DNA of 64,000 bases from JAPLST01 sp964397565 (GCA_964397565.1 CAYNJC010000021.1:11109-75108); one strand, 5' to 3'. Shown: positions 30,658 through 40,625, numbered from the stretch's first letter. The notes: generated by a model from the sequence alone, not told the origin. Numbers and translations: made by a program.

Positions 30658-33570
30658 ATGAACATGATTCTTTCGCAACGCACCCTCGGCACAGCCCTGC
30701 TCATCTTCGTATTCAGCGCGCCATTGCTGGCCACGGTCACCAACGTCACCAGTGGCGGCCCGCGCTATACCACCATCACGGCCGCCCTGGCCGCGGCGTT
30801 GCCCGGCGACATGCTGTTGGTCGCGACCGGCGTCTACAATGAATCGCCCAACATTAGCCAGGACGTTTACCTGAACGGCGGCTATAACGGGGCCTTCTCC
30901 AGCAAAATGGGCACGTCGGTGATCACCAACGGCGGCACCGACGGCAGTGTCATTGACGTGACCGGTGGCGCGCAGGTGCACCTCGAATCGCTGGTGCTCA
31001 AGGGCGGTCACGATGCGTCTTATTTCGGCGGCGGACTGGACGTGCGCGGTGGCAGCACGGCGGTCGTCGTCGGTTGTGCCCTGACCCAGTGCCGCGGCTC
31101 GATGGGCGGCGCGCTCTACGCGGCGGGTATCGGCACACTGGTGATTCTCAGCAACACGGCGATCACGGCCAGCTACTCGACCTCGACCGGCGGCGGGCTG
31201 CAGGTTAGTGATCAAGCGCGCGTCATCGCCTACGGCGCAAACACGGACATTATCGGCAACTATGCGCCCGCAGGCGGCGGCGCGGGCGTTAACAATGCCT
31301 GGTTCGAACTTACGGGCGACGCCGACTTGTATGCCAACACCGCCAGCACGCGCGGCGGCGGCGCCTTGGTCGTTAATGGCGCCACCTTTATCGCCAGAGA
31401 TTCGTACACGGCGGTGGGCTTCGACGCCGCCAACGCCAATCGCGTGACCAATGGCAACGGCGGCGGCGTCTATGCGCAGAATGCCCACGTGCAGGTGCTG
31501 AACAACGCGTTTGTCATCGGCAACGAAGCCGCCCAATCCGGCGGCGGCATGTATCTCAGCAACAGCACGCTGCTGGCCGACCATGCGTTGATCGGCTACG
31601 ATTTCTTCGGCAGCACGAATGTGGCGGCGTCCAACGGCGGCGGCATCTGCGCGCTCGACTCGCAGCTTGTGCTGACCAACGGGACGCAGATCGTCCGGGG
31701 CGCGGCCACAACCGGCGGCGGGCTGTTCATGGTTGGCGGCGCGCTGGATGCCTGTGATGTGCAGATTGGTACTGCTTACGGCACGCTGGTCAACACCGCC
31801 ATCAGCGGCGCGGGCATCTGCCTGAACAACACCACGACCCGCATGGCCAATGTCACGCTGCAGCAGAATGTCGCCGTGGGCGTCGGCGGCGGCGGCATCA
31901 TCGCCGGCTACGGCCCGCTCACACTCACCAACACCACGGTGCTGCGCAACCACGCGGGCCAGGTGGGCGGCTTGTATCTTTCGCTGAATGACCCCGCCAC
32001 GCTGGTCGCGACCCACATCATCAGCAACACCGCCAGCCAGTATGGTGGCGTGCTGTGGCAGTTCGGCAGCTCGTTCACCGTCGCGCAGTCATCCCTGCGC
32101 GACAATGCCGCCCTGCTCTTCGGCGGCGGATACATCATAGGCGCGGCAACGGGCACGCTGCAGGCCACCGACATCAGCAGCAATGTTGCCACCAATGACA
32201 TCGGCGGGGTGCTGCTATCCGGTGTGCTCACCACCTTTAGCGACTGTCAGATTCGCAATAACATCGCCGATAGTCTCAACACCGGCGCGGGCATCGCCGG
32301 CGGCATCTATGTGGCCGGCGGGCATGTGCGCTTTCTGGCCGAGACCACACCCTGTGCCATCAGCGGCAACCACAGCGCCATAGGCGGTGGGGTGTTCATG
32401 GCAAGTCCGGGCACGCTCGAATTCGAGGCGCTATCCCCGGCCGCGCCCATTGCCATCGCCAACAACGCGGCCGTCGGACCGGGTGGTGGCTTGGCATGCT
32501 ACGATGCCGCGACGGTAACCATGTACGGCGCAGTCCTGGTCGTCAGCAACACGGCGCTGAACGGCGGCGGCATCTTGCTCTCGAATATGGCGGTGCTGGT
32601 GACGCGCCCGACCAACGGGGTTGCACCGGAAATTCTCGCGAATAGTGCGCGCGGCAGCGGCGGCGGCGTGGCGGCATTCGGCCCGGCCGGCGGCATTGAC
32701 GCGCTCAATACGGCCTTCAGCGCAAACCGCGCTGACGGTTTCGGCAATGATGGTGGTGGTGGCGTGTATGCGCGCGATGGCGCGCTCGTGCGCCTGATCA
32801 ATGCCCAGGTGTATGGCAATGTTGCCTCCAACATTGGTGGCGGCATCTTGGGCATTTACGGCGCCGACGTGTTGATCAACAGTGATTTTTCAAATGCGCC
32901 GCCGATGGTGGTCCCGCCCTCGCAAGTGGTCGGCAACTACGCGGGCTTCCAAGTCGGCGGCGTGTACGCGCGCAATGGCGCGCGGCTGATTGTTAAAAAC
33001 ACCCTGATTGTCAGCAATACTGCCATTGGCGCCGCCGGTGGTCTGGCTGCCATGAACGCCACCACCGCCCAAGTGGTCAATACCATCATTGCCCATAATA
33101 TCGGTGGCACTCTGGTTGACGGAGTTGCAATCCAAGTGACGCCGTTTGCGTCCCTGCAGCAATGCACGATTGTGGATAACAACTCGAATGGCTATTGGAG
33201 CCTGAATGGTACGCCGCCGGTGCTGGAGAACACGATTGTCTGGGGCCACACCGTCTCGCAGATATTCGACGCAGTGGCCACCTCAGTCGTCAATTTCTGC
33301 GACGTGCAAGGCGGCTATCCCGGTTTTTTCAACATCACCAATGAGCCGGATTTCATCAATCGCGCCGGACTTGATTATCAATTGCAGCCGGCCTCGCCCT
33401 GCATTAACCAAGGCGCCACGCTGATCACGGTCCTCAACGACTGCATCGGCAATCCGCGCCCGTACGACGGCGGCTGGGACATTGGCGCCTACGAGTACAT
33501 CCCCGAGCCGGCCGCGCTGGGCATGCTGCTGTGCGCCGCCGCGCTGCTGCGCCGCCGGCCGGGCTGCTGA
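30658..33570 (+). CDS. Secreted right-handed beta-helix protein with PEP-CTERM anchor
   Basis: The 970-residue protein starts at ATG 30658 behind AGGAG. It has a signal peptide (LLIFVFSAPLLATV) followed by the opening of adhesin/polymorphic-outer-membrane-type beta-helices (YTTITAALAAALPGDMLLVA). About 800 residues of short beta repeats rich in N-x-A, GGG and SN follow (for example GGGLDVRGGSTAVVVG, ASNGGGICALDSQLVLTNGT). It ends with a choice-of-anchor-like block (NRAGLDYQLQPASPCINQGA, YDGGWDIGAYEY) and the sorting signal IPEPAALGMLLCAAALLRRR. It should be a cell-surface or matrix protein processed by exosortase. The carbohydrate or partner is unknown. Confidence 0.92.
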   Translation: MNMILSQRTLGTALLIFVFSAPLLATVTNVTSGGPRYTTITAALAAALPGDMLLVATGVYNESPNISQDVYLNGGYNGAFSSKMGTSVITNGGTDGSVIDVTGGAQVHLESLVLKGGHDASYFGGGLDVRGGSTAVVVGCALTQCRGSMGGALYAAGIGTLVILSNTAITASYSTSTGGGLQVSDQARVIAYGANTDIIGNYAPAGGGAGVNNAWFELTGDADLYANTASTRGGGALVVNGATFIARDSYTAVGFDAANANRVTNGNGGGVYAQNAHVQVLNNAFVIGNEAAQSGGGMYLSNSTLLADHALIGYDFFGSTNVAASNGGGICALDSQLVLTNGTQIVRGAATTGGGLFMVGGALDACDVQIGTAYGTLVNTAISGAGICLNNTTTRMANVTLQQNVAVGVGGGGIIAGYGPLTLTNTTVLRNHAGQVGGLYLSLNDPATLVATHIISNTASQYGGVLWQFGSSFTVAQSSLRDNAALLFGGGYIIGAATGTLQATDISSNVATNDIGGVLLSGVLTTFSDCQIRNNIADSLNTGAGIAGGIYVAGGHVRFLAETTPCAISGNHSAIGGGVFMASPGTLEFEALSPAAPIAIANNAAVGPGGGLACYDAATVTMYGAVLVVSNTALNGGGILLSNMAVLVTRPTNGVAPEILANSARGSGGGVAAFGPAGGIDALNTAFSANRADGFGNDGGGGVYARDGALVRLINAQVYGNVASNIGGGILGIYGADVLINSDFSNAPPMVVPPSQVVGNYAGFQVGGVYARNGARLIVKNTLIVSNTAIGAAGGLAAMNATTAQVVNTIIAHNIGGTLVDGVAIQVTPFASLQQCTIVDNNSNGYWSLNGTPPVLENTIVWGHTVSQIFDAVATSVVNFCDVQGGYPGFFNITNEPDFINRAGLDYQLQPASPCINQGATLITVLNDCIGNPRPYDGGWDIGAYEYIPEPAALGMLLCAAALLRRRPGC

Positions 33571-33716
33571 GCAACCGCACGCACCACTAAAGGAAGCGCC
33601 CATCCGATGTACGGCGGGCAGTCCCTGCCCGCCATGCCCACAGCAATTCGACCACGGTTGGCACGGGTTTGACCGCGCTGCCAGTTGCCGCCGAACACAG
33701 CCTGCCGTTCGCCAAC

Positions 33717-33750
33717 AACTGAAAACTTCAAACCGAAAACTGAAAACAGC
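33717..33750 (+). repeat. Heptanucleotide tandem repeat (ACTGAAA)
   Basis: Units of the type AACTGAAA/AACCGAAA recur with a spacing of about 7 bp directly before the CAATCGACA hairpin. The remaining 33571-33716 gap holds no gene. Confidence 0.6.
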
Positions 33751-35054
33751 TAGCCAATCGACATTTTTTGTCGATTGCGCACGCCGGCACAGGCGAGCAG
33801 CAGCAGGCCCAGCATGCCCGGCTCGGGAACGGCTGACAATACGTCAAGGGCTTCCCGCATGGCCGCCTCGGTGCCTCCCTGGTTGCACGCCGCCACGACC
33901 GCGACCTGGCTGTCCAGCCTGACGTCCACGGAGGATACCCACCGGTCGTTGCTGCCCGAGTAGCCGAGACGGTTGGTCGTGGTGTTCTCCACGAACCAGC
34001 CAAGCGCGAAACTGAAGGTGGTGGTGGTCGGCAGCACGATGACCGGTGTCCGGATGTACAACAGGGTCTGGAACCTTAATCCGATACTGTCGAGCACGGC
34101 GGTCTGGTTGGTCTGCATCTGCACCTGGAGCAGCTTCGTGTAATCGTCCAAGGTCATGGCCCAGACGCCTGCGGATATGGTGGTCAGTGGATTGTCGGCA
34201 TCCACGTAGCCGAGGCCAACCGGGGCGCCCAGCAGGTAGCCGACCGCGGGATCGTTCGTCCTGGCGTTATGCCCGATCGCCACGGGACTGGGATCCGCGG
34301 CAGGCAGGTTGCTCAGCACGGTGCTGCTCATGCCGGGCACGCCCCGCGTTGCGGTGGTGATGCCCAGTGGAGCGAACAACTTCTGCTCCATGAGCTGTTC
34401 GTAGGTGTTGGTTTCGCCGCTGAACCGGTTCCAGGCCGTCTCGAGAATCAGGCCCGCAATCGCATAGCCGAAATTGCAGTAGGAATAGGCCGTGCCCGGA
34501 TTCGTGGACAATTGCGCGTGGGACAACATCTCGAGCATGTACTGCCGCCCGGCGACGGGATTGGTATTGTAGGAATACAGTGTCGCCATGTCAAACGCCA
34601 CGTCTTCATCCTTGATGCCGGACGACATGCTGAGCAATTGGCGGAGGGTCACGTTGGTCCAGCGGGCGTCCGAGGCAATAAACACGGTTCTCTGGGACGG
34701 GGTGACATAATCGAGCAGGAAGGCGACCCAGGTGATGGCATTGGTATCAACCATGATGCCGCCCAAGGTTGCCGTATGCACCTTGAACATGGAGCCGTAG
34801 TGCATGATGTCGGTGGCCTGGAGCATATTGGTATTCTGGCCGCGCACGCGGACGCCGGCGACGCCGGATGCCGTCAGCGTGCTGCCATCGAACCGCATGC
34901 CCATCATGCCGGGCAGATTGCGGTTGGTAACGATCTCGGCAAAGGAGGCCGAGACATCCAGCAGCGCCATTCCCTGGCTAGCGGCCCCTGTTACGGCGGA
35001 GAATGTCGGGAATGCCATGGCTGCAATGATTAGCATTCGTTTCGTCGTCTGCAT
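33750..35054 (-). CDS. PEP-CTERM serine hydrolase, beta-lactamase class C family (paralogue 1)
   Basis: The 434-residue exported protein has a signal peptide (MLIIAAMAFPTFSAVTGA). The penicillin-binding/class C hydrolase fold shows the nucleophile S88-M-F-K91 in HYGSMFKVHTATLGG, then TNVTLRQLLSMSSGIKDEDV and YCN in AYSYCNFGYAIAGLIL. The third box, which in this family is usually H/K-T/S-G, reads GYSGSN. The C-terminus is VPEPGMLGLLLLACAGVRNR. It may cleave amide or ester bonds of a matrix component; beta-lactamase activity should not be assumed. The final residues KMSIG and the stop lie in the CAATCGACA palindrome. It is the last of three tandem paralogues, all on the minus strand. Confidence 0.88.
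   Translation of the reverse strand: MQTTKRMLIIAAMAFPTFSAVTGAASQGMALLDVSASFAEIVTNRNLPGMMGMRFDGSTLTASGVAGVRVRGQNTNMLQATDIMHYGSMFKVHTATLGGIMVDTNAITWVAFLLDYVTPSQRTVFIASDARWTNVTLRQLLSMSSGIKDEDVAFDMATLYSYNTNPVAGRQYMLEMLSHAQLSTNPGTAYSYCNFGYAIAGLILETAWNRFSGETNTYEQLMEQKLFAPLGITTATRGVPGMSSTVLSNLPAADPSPVAIGHNARTNDPAVGYLLGAPVGLGYVDADNPLTTISAGVWAMTLDDYTKLLQVQMQTNQTAVLDSIGLRFQTLLYIRTPVIVLPTTTTFSFALGWFVENTTTNRLGYSGSNDRWVSSVDVRLDSQVAVVAACNQGGTEAAMREALDVLSAVPEPGMLGLLLLACAGVRNRQKMSIG
33755..33777 (+). repeat. CAATCGACA palindrome (copy 1), candidate terminator
   Basis: Perfect nine-base arms CAATCGACA and TGTCGATTG are separated by TTTTT. It covers the last codons of the minus-strand serine hydrolase gene. 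The same palindrome recurs at 37919-37943 and, slightly changed, at 59808-59832, each time at the 3' end of a secreted-protein gene. Confidence 0.8.
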
Positions 35055-35109
35055 ATGTCTCTCTAGTATGTCAGGTGTCAAAAGCCCATAATAAGGAATA
35101 ACGGCTCCC

Positions 35110-36378
35110 TTACCTTTTCCGCCACCGCCGCACTGTTGCACCGGCGCACAGGAACACTGCCAGTACCCCCGCAGACGGCTCGGGAACGGCTGACAATACG
35201 TTGAGGGCTTCCCGCACGGCCGACTCGGTGCCTCCCTGGTTGCACGCGGCAATGAGCGCGACCTGACTGTCCAACTGGATGTCTACCTGGGAGACCCACC
35301 GCGCATTGCTGCCGATGTACATGAGATGGTTTGTGGTCGCGTTGTCCACCAGCCAGCCCAGGGTGAAACTGAAACTATTGCTTGCAGGATACACAATGAC
35401 CGGCGTGCGGATGGTGATCAGGGTCTGGATCGTCAGCCCGAGCGAGTCGAGCAAGGCGGTCTGACTAGTCTGCATCTGTACTTGCACCAACTTTGCGTAG
35501 CCGTCCATGCCCATGGCCCAGGTTCCCGCAGGTGATATCAGGAGTGGATTGTCGGCATCCGTGTAACCCAGGCCTACCGGCGCGCCTTTCGGGTAGCCGG
35601 GTGCAGGATAGTTCGTCATGGAGTTGTGTCCAACCGCCACAGGACTGGGATCCGCCGCGGGCAGATGGGTGGGCGTGGTGCTGCTCATGCCGGGAGGTCC
35701 CTGCGTCGCGGTGGTGATGCCCAGCGGGCCGAACAGTTTCTGCTGCATGAGTTGTTCGTACGTGTTGGTTTGGCCGCTGAACCGGTTCCAGGCCACCTCG
35801 AACATCAGCCCCGCCATGGCATATCCGAAATTCGCGTACGAGAAGGCCGCACCGGGATTCGTGGCAAGTTGCACATGCGAAAGCACATCGGCCAGATACT
35901 GCCGCCCGACAGCGGGATTCGTGTTGTAGGAGTACAATGTGGCCGGATCAAACGGCACCAGTTCCTCGTCTATCCCGGACGACATGCTCAGCAACTGGCG
36001 GAGGGTCACATTGGTCCAGCGGCTGTCCGTGGCAGCAAACACGCTCTTCTGGCTTGGGGTGACATAGTCGAGAAACAAGGCGTTCCACGTGATGACATTG
36101 GTGTCCACCAGGATGCCGCCCATGGTTGCCGTCTGCGCCTTGAACATCGAGCCGAAGTGCATCACATCGTTGGTCTGCAGGCGGTTGCTGTTCTGGCCAC
36201 GCACCCGCACGCCGGCGGCACCGGAGGCGCTCAATGTGTCCGTGTCGAGCCGCCGTCCCACCAGCCCAGGAACATTGTAGTTGCTGACAATGTCCTCAAA
36301 GGAGGAAGAGACATCAACAGACAAAGCCGTGAACGGCATAGATGCAACAGCCAGCACAGTCAGTATCATCGTTTTCAT
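35110..36378 (-). CDS. PEP-CTERM serine hydrolase, beta-lactamase class C family (paralogue 2)
   Basis: The 422-residue protein has a short signal peptide (MKTMILTVLAVASMPFTALS). The nucleophile is S77-M-F-K80 (HFGSMFKAQTATMGG), followed by TNVTLRQLLSMSSGIDEELV and the YAN triad residue set in AFSYANFGYAMAGLMF. The third-box position reads MYIGSN, so neither the usual His/Lys nor Thr/Ser precedes Gly. It ends VPEPSAGVLAVFLCAGATVR with RRWRKR. It is closer in sequence to paralogue 3 than to paralogue 1 by eye (shared QNSN-LQTND, LLISPAGTWAM, LGLTIQT). About 55 bp separate it from paralogue 1. Confidence 0.88.
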   Translation of the reverse strand: MKTMILTVLAVASMPFTALSVDVSSSFEDIVSNYNVPGLVGRRLDTDTLSASGAAGVRVRGQNSNRLQTNDVMHFGSMFKAQTATMGGILVDTNVITWNALFLDYVTPSQKSVFAATDSRWTNVTLRQLLSMSSGIDEELVPFDPATLYSYNTNPAVGRQYLADVLSHVQLATNPGAAFSYANFGYAMAGLMFEVAWNRFSGQTNTYEQLMQQKLFGPLGITTATQGPPGMSSTTPTHLPAADPSPVAVGHNSMTNYPAPGYPKGAPVGLGYTDADNPLLISPAGTWAMGMDGYAKLVQVQMQTSQTALLDSLGLTIQTLITIRTPVIVYPASNSFSFTLGWLVDNATTNHLMYIGSNARWVSQVDIQLDSQVALIAACNQGGTESAVREALNVLSAVPEPSAGVLAVFLCAGATVRRWRKR

Positions 36379-36428
36379 CTGTGTCTCGCAGCCAATCTTA
36401 TGTTGTTGACCCCGTCCATCATCGGATA

Positions 36429-37775
36429 TCATCGCACGCCGCGCGTAAACCTCGGCACACAGGCGCAGGCGAGCAGCAGCAGGCCCAGCAGGCCCGGCTC
36501 GGGAACGGCGGACAGTACGGCAAGGGCCTCCCGCACGGCCGCCTCGGTGTAGCCCTGATTGCACGCGGCAACCAGCGCGACCTGGCTGTCCAACCGGATG
36601 TCGACCGAGGAGACCCAGCGTTCGTTGCTGCCGGTGTAGACGAGATGGCTGGTCGTCGCGTTGTCCACAATCCAGCCGAGCGCAAAACTGAAGGTGTTGC
36701 TGCCCGGGTACACGATGACCGGCGTGCGGATGTCAATCATGGTTTGGATCGTCAGTCCGAGACCGCTGAGCAGCGCGGTCTGGTTGGTCTGCATATGCAC
36801 CTTGACCAGCTTTGCGTAGTCGTCCATGCTCATGGCCCAGGTTCCCGCGGGCGATATCAAGAGCGGATTGTCGGCATCCACGTAGCCCAGGCCGACCGGC
36901 GCGCCTTTCGGGTAGCCGACCGCGGGCGCGTTGGTCATGGCATTGTGCCCGATCACCACGGGACTGGGATCCGCTGCCGGCAGATTGGTGGGCGTGGTGG
37001 TGCTCATGCCGGGGGCGCCACACGTCGCGGTGGTGATCCCCAGCGGTCCATACAATTTCTGTTGCATGAGCTGTTCATACGTGGTGGACTGCCCGCTGAA
37101 CCGGTTCCAGGCAACCTCGATCATCAGCCCCGCCATGCTGTAGCCGAAATTCGAATAGTAATAGGCCGTGCCGGGATCCGTGGCAAGGAGCGCGTGCGAA
37201 AGCGCGTTGGCCAAGTACTGCCGTCCGGCAGCGGGGTTGGTCGTGTAGGAATACAAGGCATCCATATCAAACGGCACCAAGTCCTCCTGTATGCCGGACG
37301 ACATGCTCAGCAACTGGCGGAGGGTCACGTTGGTCCAGCGGGCGTCCGTGGCAACAAACACGGTTTTCTGGGACGGGGTGACATAATCGAGGAGCACGGC
37401 GTCCCACGTGAGCATGTTAGTATCCACCAACATGCCGCCCAAGGTTGCCGACTGCACCTTGAACATCGAGCCATAGTGCATCTCGTCGTTGGTCTGCAGG
37501 TAATTGCTGTTCTGGCCACGCACCCGCACGCCGGCGACACCGGCAGCACTCAACGTGTCGGTGTCGAGCCGCAGGCCAATCAATCCGGGAACATTGTCAT
37601 TGGTGACAATCTCCCCAAAGGCGGAAGAGACATCCGCCAAAACCATTGCACCGTCCGTGATGCCGGCCTGACCCGCCGCTGGCACAGCCGCCACGTCACG
37701 CGCCACCCCCGCCGCAGACCACGCCGGGAACAGTATCCATGCACCAACCAGCACTATCAATAGCATCGTCTTCAT
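36429..37775 (-). CDS. PEP-CTERM serine hydrolase, beta-lactamase class C family (paralogue 3)
   Basis: The 448-residue protein starts at ATG 37775 with GGAGA upstream. It has a signal peptide (MLLIVLVGAWILFPAWSA) and an extra Ala-rich linker of about 25 residues before the domain. Motifs are S103-M-F-K106 in HYGSMFKVQSATLGG, TNVTLRQLLSMSSGIQEDLV, YYSN in AYYYSNFGYSMAGLMI and a third box VYTGSN. It ends VPEPGLLGLLLLACACVPRF plus a basic tail. It is transcribed first of the three, with 50 bp to paralogue 2. The tandem set suggests recent duplication of an exosortase-sorted hydrolase. Confidence 0.88.
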   Translation of the reverse strand: MKTMLLIVLVGAWILFPAWSAAGVARDVAAVPAAGQAGITDGAMVLADVSSAFGEIVTNDNVPGLIGLRLDTDTLSAAGVAGVRVRGQNSNYLQTNDEMHYGSMFKVQSATLGGMLVDTNMLTWDAVLLDYVTPSQKTVFVATDARWTNVTLRQLLSMSSGIQEDLVPFDMDALYSYTTNPAAGRQYLANALSHALLATDPGTAYYYSNFGYSMAGLMIEVAWNRFSGQSTTYEQLMQQKLYGPLGITTATCGAPGMSTTTPTNLPAADPSPVVIGHNAMTNAPAVGYPKGAPVGLGYVDADNPLLISPAGTWAMSMDDYAKLVKVHMQTNQTALLSGLGLTIQTMIDIRTPVIVYPGSNTFSFALGWIVDNATTSHLVYTGSNERWVSSVDIRLDSQVALVAACNQGYTEAAVREALAVLSAVPEPGLLGLLLLACACVPRFTRGVR

Positions 37776-37861
37776 TCGGGTCTCCTTGATGATTAGCAAA
37801 CTGCATCGCTGACATTATGGCATTGCCGTAAGAGCACGAACAAGCCGCCGCAGCATCAAAC

Positions 37862-40570
37862 TCATTGTGTGCCGACGAATTTTCTCGGCGCGGCACACGT
37901 TACTAAAGAGCCAGCCGCACAATCGACATTTTTTGTCGATTGTCGCTGCGCGGCAATGCGCCTGCGCACCAGGCCCAGCAGCACAAGCGCACTGGCGATG
38001 CCGCCGACTTCCGGCACCGATTCATAGGCGCCCATGTCAACCCGCCCGCCTTGCACGCGGGGATTGCCGGCACGATCCGTTGCGCCAGACATCCACGGCA
38101 AATTCGTGCCGGCATTGATGCAGGGCGAGCCGGCAGCGAGGCGATAGTCCCCAACCACAAATTCAGGCGGAACGCTGATATTGCCATTCGTGCCGGCCAG
38201 TAAATCAGGGCAACAACAATAGGCACACGCGATTGTGCCGGTTACGCCGGGCTCATTGGGCAGCACGATGTTCGCGCTGCTCCCATATATAATTGAATTG
38301 ATCGCCGTGCCGTTTTCTCCGCAATAGACGGCAACGCCATTAGCCACGTTCCAATTATACGCTGCCGTACAACTGCTGAGGGTACCGTCACGCCGGCAAT
38401 ACACCGCACTGCCTTGTAAACCAAAATTGTTATAGAGTACACTGTTGATGATCAAGCTGTCTTCTTCACAATAGACGCCCGCGCCAAGCTCGGCATCGCA
38501 ACCCATAATTGTGCATCTGCTGACCGTGCTAGGATACAGGGCGCACACGCCGGCGCCATATTGCGCGGAACAATTCCGAATGATGCAATTGTCCAGCGTG
38601 CTGGCCGCGTCAAGCAGTGCGCCGCCGCCACGAACCGCAGTCGGCCCAAGCCACTCCTGAGAATCCGTCGTACCGTTCGACAAGGTGAAGCCGCTCACAA
38701 TGGCGTCATCCGCATAGACGGCAATGCAGCGCACCAAGCCGTTGGTTGGATAGGTGGGCCGACGCTCGCCACTGATGCTGGTCAACTCCGGTCCGTTGAC
38801 ACTGCGCAGCGTGAGCGGCTTTGCGATCACCACCCGATTTGACAATACGCTGGTGAAGTACGTTCTACCACCGGTCGCATAGTTGCCATTACTTACCAGC
38901 ACCACATTGCCTGGAATGCATGCATCAACGGCATCCTGAATGACCGTTGCCGCCGCTGCCCAGTTGGTATACGGAAATGCCGGTGTCGGGTTGTAAGCAT
39001 TGACAAAATAACCGCGTTCAATGACCGACACCAGCGCAGTGGCAGACACACCGGCGGGATAGCTGGTGTTGTAGGCCGTCAGAATTACAGCATGCATGCC
39101 CGTGGTATTCCATGCATGGATGACCGTCGCACAGTTTGTGACCCAGTATCGGTCGTCAAAGCGCCACACATACTGGGTGACCTTGCCGTCAATGTCCGCA
39201 TTGCAGTTCATCCGGCACTGCGGTGCCACCTCCGTAAAGACGCCGCCGATGGCGACGGTCAGGGCGCCGCTGAGCGCATTGTCCCACACTTCATCGCAGC
39301 CCATCGCCGGTGGTGTTTTCCATGACTCCCCATCCAGGTCGCAGCCCGGGCCCAGCGCAAGGCCCGCACCGCGGCAGGGCGAGTTGGTGGCAAGATGCGA
39401 GGACGTCAGCAGCAAGGGATCATTGGTGATATTGCCACGCACACCATGCAGCAGTTCGGGACAACAAACATAATTAAAGGACTGTAGCGCAGAAGTGATT
39501 TCAACATTGCGCGGGGTGTTGTGATAGACAATTGTGTTGGTTACCGCAGATGCAGTGTCTAAATATATGCCCGCGCCAAACCAGGCGCGATTGTCCGTCA
39601 CGGTGCAGTTTTGAACAACACTGGCGTAAAGCGATGCAATGCCACCACCGTACTCAGCAACGTTGTCGTGTATCGCCGCTGCGCCGACAACAGCATGGGT
39701 TGACATCTGGACCCCGCCACCAATATTGGCTTTGTTCCTGGCAATATCGCACTGCGAGATAGTACCCGCCGCGCAATAGACGCCACCGCCACCTGGCGCC
39801 GTGTTGTCCCTGATCTTACACATGACCACACGGCCTCTATCACAATAGACACCACCGCCCAAAATGGCGGTGTTCCCCTGCAGTGTGCTATTGCTCACCA
39901 TCCCACCAGACGAACAAAATGCGCCGCCGCCTCTATATGCGGTATTGTTTTCAATAATGCAATTGACCGCTGCACCTGTAGACATACAAAATGCTCCACC
40001 ACCATATCCGCATGCCGAGTTGCTGTAAATGACACATGCGGATATCATTGCTTGGGTCCCGCAGAAAACGCCACCAGCAAACGAACTCGCGTAGTTGTAA
40101 GAGACAACAGAGTTGCTGAGCGTTGCCCCATATTCCATATAAACACCGCCGCCGCTGGATGTTTCAGCCGTGTATCCATTGGAAATGGTGAACCCGGACA
40201 TGAACGCCGACCCCAACATATACACGCCCCGCACCGCCGCTGGACCATTGCTGGCGTTTGCATCCGGATTGCCGACAATCGACGTGCCAGCCGGCCCATT
40301 GACGCTGCGCAGCACGATTGCTTTGGTGATGCACACCCGATTGCTGACACCTGCTTGCACCGCGCCGCCAGTGGCATACACGCCATTGGTGACCACCACT
40401 TCGTCGCCATCACTGCACACGTCAACCGCGGCTTGAATGTTCGTGGCCGCAGACACCCAGTTGGTAAACGGTGCGCTATGTGCGCCGGTCAGTGCCACAT
40501 AGCGCGTGGCTGCCCCGGCCCACGCCGCAGCCAACCAGACCATCCCGCACCATCTGACAATCGTCTTCAT
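37862..40570 (-). CDS. Secreted beta-helix protein with PKD-like domain and atypical PEP-CTERM end
   Basis: The 902-residue protein has a signal peptide (MVWLAAAWAGAATRYVA). An N-terminal parallel beta-helix opens with the segment NWVSAATNIQAAVDVCSDGD and then shows repeated GGGVYC units. The middle domain looks PKD-like (CRMNCNADIDGKVTQYVWRF, TTGMHAVILTAYN). A second helix with the same opening follows (NWAAAATVIQDAVDACIPGN), then choice-of-anchor sequence (GDYRLAAGSPCINAGTNLPW, GGRVDMGAYESVPEVGG). The sorting motif reads VPEV rather than PEP, followed by ALVLLGLVRRRIAAQ. The final 20 residues are read through the CAATCGACA palindrome, so the C-terminal tail may be a recent addition. Confidence 0.88.
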   Translation of the reverse strand: MKTIVRWCGMVWLAAAWAGAATRYVALTGAHSAPFTNWVSAATNIQAAVDVCSDGDEVVVTNGVYATGGAVQAGVSNRVCITKAIVLRSVNGPAGTSIVGNPDANASNGPAAVRGVYMLGSAFMSGFTISNGYTAETSSGGGVYMEYGATLSNSVVSYNYASSFAGGVFCGTQAMISACVIYSNSACGYGGGAFCMSTGAAVNCIIENNTAYRGGGAFCSSGGMVSNSTLQGNTAILGGGVYCDRGRVVMCKIRDNTAPGGGGVYCAAGTISQCDIARNKANIGGGVQMSTHAVVGAAAIHDNVAEYGGGIASLYASVVQNCTVTDNRAWFGAGIYLDTASAVTNTIVYHNTPRNVEITSALQSFNYVCCPELLHGVRGNITNDPLLLTSSHLATNSPCRGAGLALGPGCDLDGESWKTPPAMGCDEVWDNALSGALTVAIGGVFTEVAPQCRMNCNADIDGKVTQYVWRFDDRYWVTNCATVIHAWNTTGMHAVILTAYNTSYPAGVSATALVSVIERGYFVNAYNPTPAFPYTNWAAAATVIQDAVDACIPGNVVLVSNGNYATGGRTYFTSVLSNRVVIAKPLTLRSVNGPELTSISGERRPTYPTNGLVRCIAVYADDAIVSGFTLSNGTTDSQEWLGPTAVRGGGALLDAASTLDNCIIRNCSAQYGAGVCALYPSTVSRCTIMGCDAELGAGVYCEEDSLIINSVLYNNFGLQGSAVYCRRDGTLSSCTAAYNWNVANGVAVYCGENGTAINSIIYGSSANIVLPNEPGVTGTIACAYCCCPDLLAGTNGNISVPPEFVVGDYRLAAGSPCINAGTNLPWMSGATDRAGNPRVQGGRVDMGAYESVPEVGGIASALVLLGLVRRRIAAQRQSTKNVDCAAGSLVTCAAPRKFVGTQ
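37919..37943 (+). repeat. CAATCGACA palindrome (copy 2)
   Basis: Ten-base arms ACAATCGACA and TGTCGATTGT surround TTTTT. This copy lies inside the 3' coding end of the 902-residue protein and encodes STKNVD. The upstream stretch between it and the serine hydrolase gene (37776-37861) has no gene. Confidence 0.8.
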
Positions 40571-40625
40571 ATTTTGCCCGCAATTCGGCTAATTCTTCTT
40601 CGCACCTTCGCGTCTGCGTGGCGCG

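Noticed and set aside
36342..37763. 473-codon plus-strand frame opposite the third serine hydrolase (and similar frames at 35626-36552 and 34269-35033)
   Set aside because: All three are antisense to paralogous genes, so they resemble one another only because the genes do.
33750..37775. Interpretation of the three serine hydrolases as antibiotic-resistance beta-lactamases
   Set aside because: They carry PEP-CTERM anchors, lack the usual third-box residues and occur as a tandem in a matrix-protein island; general class C-family hydrolases are a better description.
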